A stretch of 64,000 nt of DNA from contig CP136065.1 of NCBI GenBank assembly GCA_032622095.1, forward strand, positions 27,289,141 to 27,353,140, read 5' to 3'. Position numbers and translations under genes: made by a program. This DNA is from Siphonodentalium dalli (lineage: Eukaryota; Mollusca; Scaphopoda; Gadilida; Siphonodentaliidae). The notes below the pieces were generated by a model. That model did not search any database. It saw only the letters and a list, made by a program, of their open reading frames with translations, and had not been told where the DNA came from. Shown piece after piece: positions 31,742-45,884 of the stretch (position 1 is the first letter of the stretch; each line of letters begins with the position of its first letter).

Positions 31742-34713
31742 GATCGGAGGCACGTGTTATGTTTTGATGAATGAAGACAGTGTATGCTGGTGCTGCATTT
31801 TATTAGACAGAAGGCGTGGCTTCTGGCTTTAAATTTATTCCACGGACGGCCCCCTGCCTGCTAATGAGCCCATCTCTTTTGACATCCCAGTTAAAGAATT
31901 TATGAGTATCTTGTCGAAGAGCAGTTTCTGAGGATTTATGACCTTAAGAATTCCGTGACATATTACGTAATCCTGCCTCTTCATTGGGATTACCATAACG
32001 GCCGAGTTGTGTAACGAGGTACGCGGTGTAAACAGTCTATTGAAGAACAAATCAATTGAACATCGAACTAGCTTCACACACCTCAAATTTAAAGTAAATG
32101 ACATTATTTAAATATCGTTTGGTTCAATTATTTCAAAATCTACAAGAAAGTCTCAAAGGCATTTACGTGAGGTCTATTTTTTTCATAATGTGTAAATAAT
32201 ATAATAAACATTGTTACGTTTTAATAGCTTGATGTGTCGTGATCACAGACTCCCCGGACAATTTCAAGAACTTTCCAGTCAAAAACGAAATGGATAATTT
32301 TGCTTTATAACCTGTCACATTTCAAAGATTCCAGTCCGAAATTGGTAAAAATTAATATCATGTATACTTTTTAAAGCTTATACTAAATATTTTCCATAAG
32401 ACCAAGTTGGTAATCTTTTTTTTTTTAAATAAATGAAAAAGAAGAGAGAAAAAAATTGACACCAACAATAGTTGTACAACCGTTTTTTTTTCTGTCGTGT
32501 ATTTTCCCATTCTTTTCTCTGTTCTCCTTGTGATGCGCATATCGCGGGGATTTTGCAAAAGGAATCACGGTTATAGAAAACGGATGAACATAAAAGTATG
32601 GCTTCGTCGACTGGATGATCAGGACATTTAGCCACATGACATACTACTTCGATATTGCTTTTTGGAGATGTGAGGTTTGTCCAATCTCGATCACATGGTC
32701 CTGCTATAATGGTATGACGCTGGTGGTTCCTGCTGACTTAAAGATGTCATGTCCGATCGGTTTATATAACCAGAACAGGATTAGATCCGACCCATCAGCC
32801 CATTAATAATAGGAAATATTGATGGCCATGTATCGACTTTCAAAACAATAAGTTTTAACACGATTTGAACTTTTGTCAGCCAATGCAACAAAAAAATCCA
32901 ATGATTGCATTTTATAAAGAGCGTTCATGCTTCAGTCAAACAAGAGTGGTAGATAATAAAGAGGTGTCTAACTTATTAGCTCTTGTGTTAGATCATGCCA
33001 TGAATATCTACTCTGGCTTAAGACCCGTATGGATTATATTCCACCAGTTCAAAAACTTGGAACATGTTTAAGTCTTGGCAGGAAACCTTATAAAGTCGAA
33101 AAATAACTCGGAGAATATATTTCTTTGTTAATACATGTTGTTGAATAGTTTATTCGCCAGTAAGCCAAGATACTAGCTCGATGTTACATTATTTGAGGGA
33201 CTTTGGTGTGATTTTGCTTTGCAGCACTTACAATTGTGAAATTTTTCCAGGGTAATTAATTCCCATGTTTTTTGTTGTGTTTTTTTTGCGATATCGGGTC
33301 ACTAAAAAAGCATGCAATTTCGAGCTGGGACCACCCCATACTTCGAAGTAGATTTATCGAGAAACAAATATAAACAAAGAAATATATTGCCTGCATTGTT
33401 TGTGAAATTTTATAAAGTTCCCTGTCAGAAAATCAAAAAGTTCCCAGATTTGTACTGGTGGAATATGATCTCTACGTATGTTAGCCAGAGTAGAGATTCG
33501 TGGCATGATCTACTATTGAGTTTGTTATTGATGTATTACTTATGGGTTATTGGAAACTTGGCTGGGGAAATTCTAAATCATTTGGTATAAAAATCGGACC
33601 CAAAATCATAACCCGAGAACACCAGCATTTAACACTATGGTGATTTCCTAACTTTTATATCCCCAAAACCCACCATCAGTAGATTGGTCATTAGATAAGG
33701 CAGTCGGCGCTCTTATAAACCGATTAGCACATTGTTGTAAGTAACTGCGGGAGTCCCTTATCAGAATCGCCGACCATCCGAGAAATGGGCCGATTATCAA
33801 AGAGTTCTCACACGTAGACGAGAAACCTGCAAATACGTTCGCAGCCGACTCTCATGTATGTGAGAAGAACTATACGATTTATCAAATGTCGCAAAAAATG
33901 GACCCTGGTGAAACGTGCTGCCCTTCTGGTAATAAAGTGTTTTACAACTCCACATACACATATAAATCATTCAATCTAAATTATAATCCCATCCCAAGTA
34001 CAAGTATATTATATATAAGATAAGAGTAGACACCATCCCTTGGCCACATGAGTATCAACCTATACCTGTATAATAAGGTACATGTGCTATATGAAACACA
34101 TCCATGTCATCTGTATAAATATTTTATTTTTATTTTGCATCTATACACTATATCTGACACTTTGGCTTCAGTTAACTTTCCCATGTGTTGTACTGGTGGA
34201 ATGTGGCCTCTACGTGTGTAGCTAAAGCATGGTCTACGCAAAACAACATATATAATTATATACTCCATCCGAGTCGACACCAAATTAGTCAAAATATCTT
34301 CCCTAAATCAATTTCTCGCTTTTCATGAAATTAAAACATGCATGAACATTAATTGCAATCAACGTAATTCTTCAGCAATCGTCGCAGATATAGGCACCAC
34401 AACGACCACGCAGGAACAAGTAATACAATGAGATGAGAATAAGCATGAAATAATATTTTTAAGAACGATCCTTAATATTCTCAGCCAATGTGAACAAAAC
34501 AACAAACGCTCTTTATCGTGTGCAAGCCATTGATATTTTTCACCCTCAATAAAAAAGTGAAAACCTTGTCAAACTGACTGTTGAAATGTGACATCTGGAC
34601 ATAACAATCTCATACGAATGGGTTCAACGCGTATGATTTTTCATTGATATCTTGTATAGAAAACGCCCAAAATTGTAGTTTCATGGAGTCAAGTTGGATG
34701 GGACATATTTAAA
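31742..34713. other. SoxE upstream region, no gene recognised
   Basis: AT-rich flank of the SoxE 5' end. AAAGAGCGTT occurs at 32916-32925. The open frames (for example 33312-33590) show no family motif. Promoter or enhancer content cannot be judged by eye. Confidence 0.35.
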
Positions 34714-35227
34714 GATACGGGCGGTGTTGGCTGTGGGAGTGCTGTTAAAATATTCAGCTCCGTCAAAAACCGCCATAAACAGAAAGAATAGTAAAATTTA
34801 AACATACCTTGTTCTTATACCAATCAGAACTATGGCAAAAACAGTATGTTATTGTCAAATGTTTTTTAATTGTTATGTAAACAAAAGCAAAACACGTTAC
34901 AGAACCTGGCTTTTGTTTAGATCCAGATATGGTAAACATAAAGAGCGTTATTTGTTACTGTTTTCCTGATATGGAAATAATAAAGAGCGTTTATATCATT
35001 TGTGTGTGATTAACCAATATAATTGCGCTGTGTTATGTATACAGAAGCAACACTTATGTAACACGACCAGGTTCTTGTTTCCGTACACCATCGTACGTAT
35101 TGACAACAATATACTATTTACTCGCGGATTATGTTTGGCATATGAACAAAACTATATATATTTTAATATTCCTTCTGTTGATGGCGATCTGAACAAATAT
35201 GAAAATTACTGCAACGAACGCCTTTTA
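34714..35227. mobile_element. MITE family D copy 1 (TTAA-type, about 500 bp)
   Basis: Bounded by TTAA at both ends (AGATACGGGCGGTGTTGGC after the left one, CGAACGCCT before the right one). It is homologous along most of its length to 54712-55204: CAAAAACCGCCA, AACAGTATGTTATTGTCA, TTATGTAAACAAAAGCA, and two AAAGAGCGTT words (34940, 34982). Confidence 0.7.
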
Positions 35228-36540
35228 ATGTTCAACTATTTTAACCAATCAAAATTATATTTAGTGAAATGTACATGTATGTGGCTTTCTGAATAAATAC
35301 TGAGTATTTCCTAATTTAATTCAAACTTTAGACTAAAAACGAACTCAAACACACTCCTCGTCCGTGTGACGACGCCAGTTATGGCCTGCTGTGAACTCAA
35401 ATAATTATGACATTGAACTCTGTAGGCCTATAAGGAAGAAGGCAATAACGCATGTTTGATTTGTATATTTTTTCAATGATTCCCACAGTGACTAACGGTA
35501 TTATATCCTCGCTTTTACCAATAAATGGTCGGCGAATCCAGTGAATTGCAGGCGATGAAATATCATGCCGCGGTAAACTATTGGAAAGTTTACAACCCAA
35601 TCAAATCTCATCCTTCTTAGTAATACCTTTCGAAATGACCGCCGTAACGGAAATACTGTTCGCTATGCTGGTCATAAAATTAATTTCTTCGAGTATGCTA
35701 TTCAATGGCATAACAACGCCACTGTATTCATTAATTAGCTTTTAGGGTAGACAGCAACCATGCAATGACATCGTTAAAGCCGTTTATAATAGCATTAGTC
35801 GCGGTCAACCTTGTGTCCGGGCTTTAGGCAGCGTTCACGTGTCCACTGACAAATTTGTCCGCTAATTATTTGCAGGCATTTCATATGACAACATATGAGA
35901 GGCAACATGCATATTCAATGCATCTTTACCAATTAACGACATGAGAAGTAAAATCCATGTAGTTCCACAGGTAACGGTGTTAATGACATTAACCTTCAAA
36001 TATATATGTATACCTTACTCGTAATTAAATTCGCGCAGTAGTGTTTTTAATTGAGCGAAAAATAATACGACTTCTGAATTTATGCCAAACCGTGGAGAAA
36101 ATAACACGTTTATAAGTTCGTGAGTTACATATATTACGAAGATTGGATTGATCGAAAAGACAATTATATTCACACGCGGCAATACAATACAATTATTGAT
36201 ATGTAAAGCGATATATAATTGTAAAATCTTCCGACGTTTCAATGCCTGTAAAAATACTCATATTCCAGACCGAAGGTGCACGAAGGCACGTCTCCATACC
36301 CACAACCATGCATGGTGGCGCCATGGTCATAATGGTCTGAGTTATTGGTGTGAACCTAACTATTTAAAATACAAGCAGCGATTTTTTTTCCTGGGCATCC
36401 TACGCGGTTTCTTCTTTCGAGATCATTTTAATGATCTCCACAACTATTTAAATATCAGAATAATTACTTGGAGCAATCGTCACCACAAAATCATAATGCA
36501 GTTATGTTCAACTCGATGTAAATTTCCGTCGTGGTGTACT
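35228..36540. other. no gene recognised
   Basis: AT-rich spacer between MITEs. Only short unsupported ORFs on both strands. Confidence 0.35.
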
Positions 36541-36544
36541 TTAA

Positions 36545-36740
36545 CGCTTTCTATACTAAAGCATTATTGATGATTATAGTTATCCAATAGGAAATCCCAT
36601 ATGTCGTTTGTTGAACTTATTATCTAAACATTTCCCTCAATAAATATGTAGGCTCCCTCTGCACTTTTATTTATCTGTCGTCTGCTTTTATCACCTTAAC
36701 ATCCATCCCAATGAATAATAGACCATTCCGATGGAAGTTC
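36545..36740. mobile_element. MITE family T copy (right end lost)
   Basis: TTAA (36541-36544) then CGCTTTCTATACTAAA. Internal AACTTATTATCTAAACATTTCC and TTATCTGTCGTCTGC blocks are present. The right terminal repeat is not found. Confidence 0.65.
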
Positions 36741-36964
36741 TTGTCATTTCTATTTTAAAATTTTAAAACGTTGACACAGCAGATGGTATGTGATAGGCGA
36801 TGGATGCTGATATTCCATACGTGCAGGATTGGCAGTGTAGTCTTTTTGATTTTGTGACCGATACATTGGCCGCGGACACACGTACCACAGTAGCGATGGT
36901 ATAGTAGGTGTGACAATTTATTATGCTGGAGTTTGGTGACAATTGGTCGTCAAAATTAATATGC

Positions 36965-39900
36965 CACAGCTAGCGGAGTAGATTAGTAAAATAATTGTTC
37001 ACTTCGTGACTAATGCATGAAATTTTGCACATATGTACATATTCATATACTATTTAGATATGGAGCCACGCTGAAATATAACTTTAAACCCTCTTTTAAG
37101 GGGTTTTCCTAATTTAAAGAGCGTTTCGTGGTTATATAATTTATCAAAAGTCACAATTAATCTTACAATGGAATCTGCGATTTAAAATTAGGCATATACA
37201 GTAAATATGTCTCTGGGAGATATAATGGAACATTTTTAGGGTGAAATTGGAACTCCAGGTTCAAGATGACCGTCAAAATGGCAGCCGTAAGTGGACAAAT
37301 TGACGATTTTTCAATAATATCATCTAGACCAGTTTCTTCGGTATGGAACTGGTTCGGAAGTGTGACTTTATTTTGTATTGTTCATGTTAACTGATCACTG
37401 GAGTAATGAAATATGCCATTCATGAGATCGCAGCCCCCTCCGATCACTCAATAATTCGATTTGACAGAACGCTGTCTGAAATTTCACAAAAAGTCACCAT
37501 TTGGATTCTAGTCATATTTCAACAAGAAATGAGCAGAACTGTGAAAAGTAATTGAGGCATACCATTGCTCATGAATATTTCAACACAATGGAGCCAAAAT
37601 TGTCACTTTGGCTAAAATGGCTGTCAAAATGGCGGCCAAAATATGGAAAATGGTAAATATTGTCCCAGATTGCGATGCAATCGATTAAAAGTCGAGGATG
37701 ATGAATAAAATTGGCTATTCTGTCATATATGTACATTGAATACTAACATTTTTGATGCATTTTGGATAAGTGGTACTATTATATTACCAAAATTATTGGA
37801 ATTTTCTCTCAAAATCGGCAAATTATTCTCTAGTGTTAATTGTTTTGATCCGTCTTAAATTCGTCACATTGATGTTTTTTTAGAAAAATATAAAAGCTGG
37901 CTTGCAAAATGTCCACAAAATTTGGTAGAAAAGTTGATATTTTCAAATATATACCGGAAATTATTCTCTGCTCTTCTGTAGGCCTTTTAGAAAGTCAAAC
38001 CAGGAGATTAGTGAAAACTGCTTAACCACATCAAATTCTAGACCATCGGCATCAACATTGATTGACTAATGTCATGAAAAACGCTTCCTCCATTGTGCAT
38101 ATAAAAGGCCACCAAGATGAAGAAATCTCTGACATTACCTCCCAATCGATTAACATACAATTGAGTTATTATGGAAAGTGATAGCCACCTACGGTCCAAC
38201 TGTACAACTCACCATGACAACGCAATCATGTTATTTATAGTGCACCACACAACTGACCATGTAGCCAATCCCTTTATACACATCACCCATGACCGTACAA
38301 CCACAATTGGGTTTACCCGTAAACCACATACATGAATACACAGCCATGGGTCACCATTCAGGTACACCAGGTATACTCTTACACTTCACCATACACATAT
38401 AGTCACTTCCTGTATACATATTCACCATATTCGTGATTGTAAGTCACTTCTTGTATACCTATTCGCCTCACCATTGGCCATACACTCACTCCCTGTATAT
38501 CTATTTGCCAAATTTATGGCCATATATCCACTCAAGATATACATATACACTGCAACCATAACCGTAGAGTAACTCCGTGTATGCATATACCCATGACCAA
38601 TGGCCATACAGCCATTTTATATATACAAGTGCCCCGCACACATGGCCATTCACACACTCCAGGCTTGAATATATTCCGCACTCAAGACAATTCAGCCAGA
38701 ACGTTCGTGAGCATACAGCCACTCATTGTTTAACAATTCACCTCACAATTGGCATCCAATCAATCACTGTATGCATTTCGGCCACACCCATATACCCAAT
38801 ACATATATACTATGTACATACACACCCACCAATGCCGATTATAGAATCACTCCAGGTATACACTGACACCTCATCATTGACCATACATACCTTCTAGATA
38901 TAGCAATACAGCGCGCATCACCTCACCATTGGCCATACAGTCACTCCCTGTATACCTTTTTTTTCACACCCATGACCATACACCCACTCATCATATACAT
39001 AATACACCCTACCCATTACCATAGAGTCAATCCAGGTATACACAAACACATCACCAATGGATATACCAATACCCCGCACGACCAATCGTACACTCCAGAT
39101 TTGCAAATAAACCTCGCCCATGAGAATTCAGCCACTCCATGTATACTCACACCCCATCCATGATCAAACAGCTACTCTCTGTATACCTATACACCAATGA
39201 CAATACAGTCACAGCAGTGATTTATATACATCACATATACAACCATGACAACAAGGACACTACATATATACCCACACACCGCCAATGACTATCCAGCTAT
39301 ATATATATATATATACTCCAGGTATGCATATATACTTCAACAATCATGACCGTACAGTCATTCCATGTACACCTATATACATTACACATAAGCATACAAC
39401 CACTCCCTATTTATTCATACACACACAGTCCCACATATGATCATACAGTCAACATATGTATACATATACACCCACCCATGACAATAGTCACCAAGGTACG
39501 CATGTATATCCCACACATGACCATATAGTCGCTATATATATACATAAACGCACAGATGAACATACAGCTACAATCATTACACCCATACACCATTTCATTA
39601 ACCACACAAGCAATCATTGTATATATATTCACCTCATGACCATACACTCACCCCTGTATACCTATACATCTCACCATAGACACACCACACAATCACCATA
39701 TAGCCACTCCTTCGCACATCAATAACCATCCACTAACGCCATGTAGAACTATTCACCTTATCTATGACCGCACATTCACTCATTGGCTGCCATTTTGACA
39801 TACACCATATATTAAGTTGATTTTCATGCTAATTGGCTAAATTCCATATACTGTTATACAGTACATCATTTAAAAGGAATTTGTCATGCCTCAGAGAATG

Positions 39901-41060
39901 AAACATGTAGTAGTCATTGGATTAAGCATAACATGGTAATAACCAAGTGAGTTGTAATTTGCTAACTCTTGGGAACAGAGAATAATGTTTGGGATATATG
40001 TAAAAAAAAACTTTCTTTAAAAAAAAAACCAAATTGGTTGCCATTTTGGAAGCCATCTTGAGTAATTTTGTCTAAAAACACAATCGTGTGACGCATTTAA
40101 GACAGATACAACAATAAACATCTTTGACACCAAAGATACTTCCATTTACTTGAATAAATGGCCCAAACATGAAAAGTTTTTTTTTGCCAAATTTGATGTA
40201 AAGTTTGTGATATAAAAATCCAATAATTCTGGTAATTTCTGTGGTTACATTAGTAACACTTAACCAATGTGCATCAGAAATGTTAGCATTTAAAGTATAT
40301 AAGACAGAATATCCAATTGTATTCATCGACCACAAACTTGTAAGCGATTACATGGCATGCTGGGCCAATATTTACCATTTTGGCAACCATTTTCAGACCA
40401 AGTGACAATTTTGGTTCCATTGAGTTGAAATATTCATAAGTTATGGTATGCCTCACTTAGTTTACACAGTTCTGTCCATTTCTTGTTAAAATATGACTAG
40501 AATCCTAACGGTGACTTTTGGTGAAATTTCATACCAAGTTCTGTAAAATATAATTTTTGAGGGATCGGAAGGGACTAGGACCCCACGAATAGCATATTTC
40601 ATTGCTCCAATGATCAGTTAATATGAATAATACCAAAATAAATTCACAATTCTGAACCAGTTCCATACAGCAGAAACTGATCTAGAAGATATTAGTGAAA
40701 AAATGTCAAAGTTTCCACTTACGGCTACCATTTTTACGGCCATCTTGATGGGAGTTATAATTTTACCCCAAAAATGTGTCATTATATATCGCATAATCAT
40801 ACTTAATGTATATGCCGAATTTTAAATCACATATTTCATGATAAGATTAATTGCGACATTTAATAAATTAAATAATCACTAAACGCTCTTTAAATTCGGA
40901 AAACCCCTTAAAAGGGGGGTTAAAGTGATATTTCAGCATGGCTCCATATCTAATATCAATTAGTATGTGGATATGCACATATGTCCACATTTTCATGCTT
41001 TAGTCACAAATTGAACAATTGCCTTGAAAATTTGACTTAATCTACACCACTAAGCTAGCC
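36965..41060. mobile_element. 4.1-kb element with about 0.9-1 kb terminal inverted repeats and minisatellite core
   Basis: The left arm (about 36965-37900) and right arm (about 40065-41060) are diverged reverse complements along their length. Examples are GATATGGAGCCACGCTGAAAT with its inverse near 40930-40950, TTAAGGGGTTTTCC with GGAAAACCCCTTAA, and AAATGGTAAATATTG with CAATATTTACCATTT. AAAGAGCGTT sits in the matching place of each arm (37116 and 40882). The centre is a degenerate minisatellite. No transposase-like ORF was recognised. Long arms around tandem repeats recall Foldback-type elements; that classification is inferred. Confidence 0.75.
38165..39790. repeat. degenerate minisatellite (CACTCC-TGTATACATATACACC... 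units)
   Basis: Loosely periodic CA-rich units of about 40-65 bp built from ACTCCCTGTATACCTATACA, CCTCACCATTGGCC and ATACAGCCACT. Open frames across it on both strands are repeat artefacts rich in Tyr, Thr, His and Ile. Confidence 0.85.
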
Positions 41061-42534
41061 ATGTCGCCCACTGCATATTCGCCCAATGAGTCTCCAAGTT
41101 CGTTATAATCAGCCTTTTTCTGGTTTTGGTTCTTGCTTTGTTCGCGTTGTTTATTCCAGGTCATATCAATAAAACGTGCATGATACTACGTGCATGACAT
41201 GTGAGTGAATGAGGGATTTCCACGGTCAAACACAATTATGTACGATCGATCGTGCAGTTATATATACCGTAGAGAATACAATGTAGCAAAACGTAATGAG
41301 TAGAGATCAACCTTGGTGAAACGCAATTGGTAAATTTGGTCCAGTCGACTCATTGTGCGGAAACTCAGCGGGCAATATGGCTTGCTATGGCACAGAATTA
41401 TGACAACCAATTGTCACCAAACTCCACCATAATAAATTGTCACACCAACTATGCCATCGCTAGTGTGATGCGTGTGTCCGCAGCCATTCTCATTCTTCCA
41501 AAAAACATTTCACAACTTGCCATAAGAATGACCCCAACTGTTGTGTTAGCCGTGGTGCAGAAAAGCTTGGCTTTGCAAACCCGTTATGCATGCACGGGTT
41601 CTTTAGTCTTAGTCGTGATGGTACTGATGTGGATGACAACTTAACTTTGGCTGAATATGGATCAACACACATTCGCGTTCTCCTGCAGCAAGGGGTGAGC
41701 CCCGGGGAGGGGGTGAAAAGACTGTTATCAGTAGGTGATGTGCCCAGTACTCAGACAGATCGCTGTTCTAATCACGATGTCTCCGTTGCTGACGCTAACA
41801 GATTGGCCTTGCCAAGTACATAAAATTCACCACTTGAGTTTATTGAATTAAAACTGTCAATGTTATTTTTCAACTTTCGAATCAAATTGCCCGAGTCTGA
41901 ACTGTCCCTCTACGTGTGTGAGACGAGTGAACATACAGTACAAAACCCTGCAATTTTACAATGGATCAATATTAATCTATAATTTGAAGTGATTTTCTTT
42001 ATCAGTTACAGATTTTCTTCAAGTGCGTCATTAACACAGTAAACTTTTCCCGAACATTTTGGTATTTGTTTTGGTTTGTGATAAGCTATGCCAATTACAA
42101 ATAACAGAAATGAAAAAGATTCTATAATTACAATCATGGGTATATAATATATGATCATTTCTGACTATGATTTTTTTGTTTTATCAATGTGCCCCATAGC
42201 GACGAGTGGACCCACTCAGCAGGAACCACGACCCGCTCCCAGTATGCACCACTAATAAAGTATGACATTGTTTGAGATACCTTTCGAAAACACCGACGTG
42301 GCGGAAAGTGTTCGATATGCCGGCCATAAAATCAATGTCTTCGATTATGTTTTGCAATGACACAACAAAGCCGCTTTCTTCATTAATTTGTTCTTCGTGT
42401 AGACACTAACCGTGTGCTGACATCGTTAACACCATTTCTAATTACATTCGTCGTGGTCACCAATATATTCCCAGTTTATGATCAGACGATGTATTTGGAA
42501 GAACTATGTGCAAGTTCATATGTTTTCTAATGTA
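41061..42534. other. no gene firmly recognised
   Basis: Contains unsupported overlapping ORFs at 41327-41823. One frame is Cys/His-bearing (CDACVRSH...CHKNDPNC) but has internal stops. Otherwise AT-rich spacer. Confidence 0.35.
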
Positions 42535-42538
42535 TTAA

Positions 42539-42959
42539 AGGTACTCAATCCGGTCAGAGGGTCCACATATCATCAAGATATAACAACAACAACAACATTT
42601 CTTCAAAATACGGTTTAGTTATCAGAATCGATTAATTGCAAGAAAGTAATTCTAACAACGGTCAACTATGGTATCAAATTTCTCAAAACGTGTTATTTAT
42701 CAACATTTTGTTCAACGAAATATGACGGTATTATCGCTTGTTTTAAGAGTTATTCAGCTTCATCCGCAATTTTGACCAAGACCATCCTTTTGACGGCGTG
42801 TTTCTAGGCCACAAGCAATTGAAATAACAAACTTCAAAAATCGATATATGATCACTCTGAGCTTTGATGGGTAGGTTCCTCGACGCTAATAAAATATTTT
42901 GTTTACTCCCGAAGCCGAAGAAAACGTAATTTAGGGGTGTTTAATCGGATTGAGTACCT
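42539..42959. mobile_element. MITE family Q copy 1 (TTAA-flanked)
   Basis: TTAA (42535-42538), then AGGTACTCAATCCGG; the right end is CGGATTGAGTACCT followed by TTAA (42960-42963). Internal landmarks are ACAACAACATTTCTTC, ATCAGAATCGATTAAT, TCACTCTGAGCTTTGATGGG. Non-coding, 421 bp. Confidence 0.85.
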
Positions 42960-42963
42960 TTAA

Positions 42964-44170
42964 ACGTATATTATGTCCGATTCGAGACAATAAAACCACC
43001 ATCACTTCGTTTCAATTGACGGAATAAGACGGAACAGAGCGCTTCGTGTTTGTCTATTCCTGATATGGCATAAATAAAGAGCGTTTATTTCACGTCTTTG
43101 CGAACAATTGATAATAGCTGGGAAATGGCATGTGAACTTTGGAATGTAATTTTTTTTTTATCATGCGAACCCGGTATATCAATAGTTCGCGTATTTGTCA
43201 CCCTGTCCAATTCTTATACATATATAGGCCCTACCTCCTTCCAAATTACTTACAGACATAATTTGGAAGTTCGGATTACCAATGGGCTCAGGGTTCAAAA
43301 TCGACAGCCATAGGTATATTTTATGTCCATGCATGTAACACCGAAGTTGCAACATATACTCATATACCGTACCGGTAATAGTATAAATATATAAATCAAT
43401 GCATTTTATATACACAGAAGGCATATATGGAATATGCAAAGGACTATGGAGCATGGAATGTATTTGAAATATTGCAAATGTATTGACATGCAGTTCAAAT
43501 GTTAGATTTAAAATTCAAAATATATTACATATAGTTGGATTATAAAAGTAAATTCCTCATAGCCCTTCCTCATCCATGCATGAAAGTTTCAAATGAGAAC
43601 GCCCACGTATCCAAAATCTGAATGAATGATCGAGCTCCATGGAAACATTACTGAGGTTGTTTTGGAAGCAGTTCTACAAATTTAGATATAGTGCCTTCCG
43701 AGCTATAGACGATGTTAGCTACTTCCTGCATGGGCAATGATAAAACGCTGAACAAAAACTTCATGAAGTCACAGAAAGTTATAGAAATTCACAGCTATTT
43801 TAATATTTTCGCACGGAAATGAAATAATGTTCTTTATTCATACCATATAAGGAATAGACTTGAAATAATGCTCTTTATTGTTTCATGCTAGCAACGAATT
43901 AAAATTCTAAATGGCTTTTACTTGGGGTATAAAATCCACCAAAACGCTTGAGTGTTTCACATATTAATCGACCTATTTTGAAATCCTGATATGGACCGAA
44001 ATGACGCACAAGCGATCATTACTGCATGAGTAGGCCTACAATTTGCACTTCAAGAATCCATCGGCACACCCTGCAGGCCGCAGTTATTGGAGATTTTTGT
44101 TTTTAATGAAAGGCATGTTTAGGATCACCTCTAGATGGGTGCTATCGAATTTGAACAATTTGCGATGAAA
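42964..44170. other. no gene recognised; AAAGAGCGTT module
   Basis: Contains CCTGATATGGCATAAATAAA immediately followed by GAGCGTTTATTTC (43059-43091) and a related CTTTATT-containing stretch near 43830-43880. Otherwise unassigned AT-rich DNA. Confidence 0.4.
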
Positions 44171-44539
44171 AGGTACTCAATCCCATTCGATGGTCCCCTT
44201 ATAATCAGATTCCAACAACAACATTTTTAGAAATGCCGCTTCAGTTATCACAATCGATTAACTGCCCAAAAATAATGCTAACCACTGTCAACTATAGTGT
44301 AAATTGTTGGCCATATTACCAACAGAAAGCCTCTAGATTTTGGAGTTATTCATCTTCATCCGCAATTTGGTCCGAGACCGTAGGCTCGTCGACTTTTTAC
44401 TGGGCCACTATTAATTCTCGATGTTGAAAAATAATAGATATCAAAAATCGATATCTAATAACTCTGAGCATTGGTATTTGTTTACTACCGAATCCAAATA
44501 AACAGTAATTGAGGGGAGCTTAATCGGATTATGCATCTT
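44171..44539. mobile_element. MITE family Q copy 2 (worn ends)
   Basis: Starts AGGTACTCAATCCCATTCGA and ends near CGGATTATGCATCTTC. Internal blocks align with 42539-42959, including CACAATCGATTAACTGCC and ATAACTCTGAGC. TTAA duplication is not preserved. Confidence 0.75.
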
Positions 44540-44749
44540 CAAAAAAAATGTTATTTGTCTATTTTGTTTTGTGAATAAAACAATGAAGAAAAATGAGATT
44601 GGAGGACAAGTGTGCATTGTCTTACATAAGGGATATAATCAACTTGTCTCCCAATTTCATAACGAACGTTCGTTGCTCTATTTTTCCTGACATATGGTAT
44701 AACAAAGACCGTATGGTCCAGTGCTCTGTGGGCAGCTGAGAGCAGTTAA

Positions 44750-45008
44750 CACTTTCTATACTAAATACTAATTGATGAGTAGTTATCCCGTAGGAAATGT
44801 TCAGATAAAAAGTTAACAAATCTCCATCGTTTGTTGAAGTTATTATCTGAACATTTCCCTCCAATGAATAGGACTCGTTCAGAGTCCTTCTGCACTTTTA
44901 TTATCTATCGTCTGCTAATATCTCCTGAAAATTCCTCCAGAATAATAACAGACCATTCCAATATATACTTTTATAACTGAATGGAATAACCCATTTAGTA
45001 TAAAAGGG
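44750..45008. mobile_element. MITE family T copy, both TTAA present
   Basis: TTAA (44746-44749) then CACTTTCTATACTAAATA; right end TTTAGTATAAAAGGG then TTAA (45009-45012). It is the best-preserved 259-bp member, with the inverted pair GTTCAGATAAAAAGTT / AGTTATTATCTGAAC. Confidence 0.85.
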
Positions 45009-45053
45009 TTAAAGTGGCTCGTAATAATCTCCTCCTTTGGTCGCGTTCCTTAA

Positions 45054-45411
45054 AGGTACACAATCCGATGCGATGGTCCCCGTATCATCAGATTCAAACA
45101 ACAACAAAATTTCTTCAAACGACGCGTTAGATATCAGAGTCGATTAATAACAAAAAATAATGCTATTCACTGTAAGTTCTAGTATAATATCTTCCAAAAT
45201 GTGTTATATATCAACATTTTCCTCAGCGCAATTTGGTATCGAGAGTATGTCGGTCGGCTCGTCGAATATTTGCTAGGCCACCAAATATTCAAAAATCTAT
45301 ATCTGATAACTCTGAGCTTTGATGGGTGGGTTCCTCACTCGAATCAAATATTTTGTACCCCTAAAGCCAAAGAAATAGTAATTTAGGATCGTTAATTCGG
45401 ATTATGTATCT
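45054..45411. mobile_element. MITE family Q copy 3, both TTAA present
   Basis: TTAA (45050-45053) then AGGTACACAATCCGATGCGA; right end TCGGATTATGTATCT then TTAA (45412-45415). Internal blocks match copies 1 and 2. Confidence 0.85.
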
Positions 45412-45884
45412 TTAATTGTATCGATATTGGCCGATAAATACACGGAGTTCTTATATACAAACTACCTGTATGTGTTTCTAAACTCACGAGACTCGTCATC
45501 TCAGAGAGAAAGAGGATTTGGACACATCTTGTAAGGGACATGTAAGGCCTTCTCGGCGGGTAAATATGTAAAAAATCATAAAAATTTGTAAAACAATCAT
45601 CACTTTGTTCTTATATTCACTATCAATAATTCGTTGGATAATGAAATAACTCAAAATTTATTTTTGTACCCCGATTTTATAGAGAAAGTTCAAGGAAGAA
45701 ATACGCCATGTTTAACTATTTATATATATATTTAATAAATAAAAGAAATAATTAGCCAGCTTCAATAGATTCGGGGATAACCCAAAATCGAATTTGAGAG
45801 AGAAAAATTTATATTGAAAAATAGTGCTTGAGATGATTAGAACTCGCTTCACCGATTTTCAGCTCGTTTTGCGAACATATTTAA

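Noticed and set aside
38422-39725. Several overlapping ORFs across both strands
   Set aside because: They arise from a stop-poor CA-rich minisatellite; composition is repetitive and no domain is visible.
41327-41823. Possible Cys-rich coding exon
   Set aside because: One frame has a suggestive Cys/His pattern but contains stops, no family is recognised and no consistent splice model could be built. Overlapping ORFs in other frames make chance likely.
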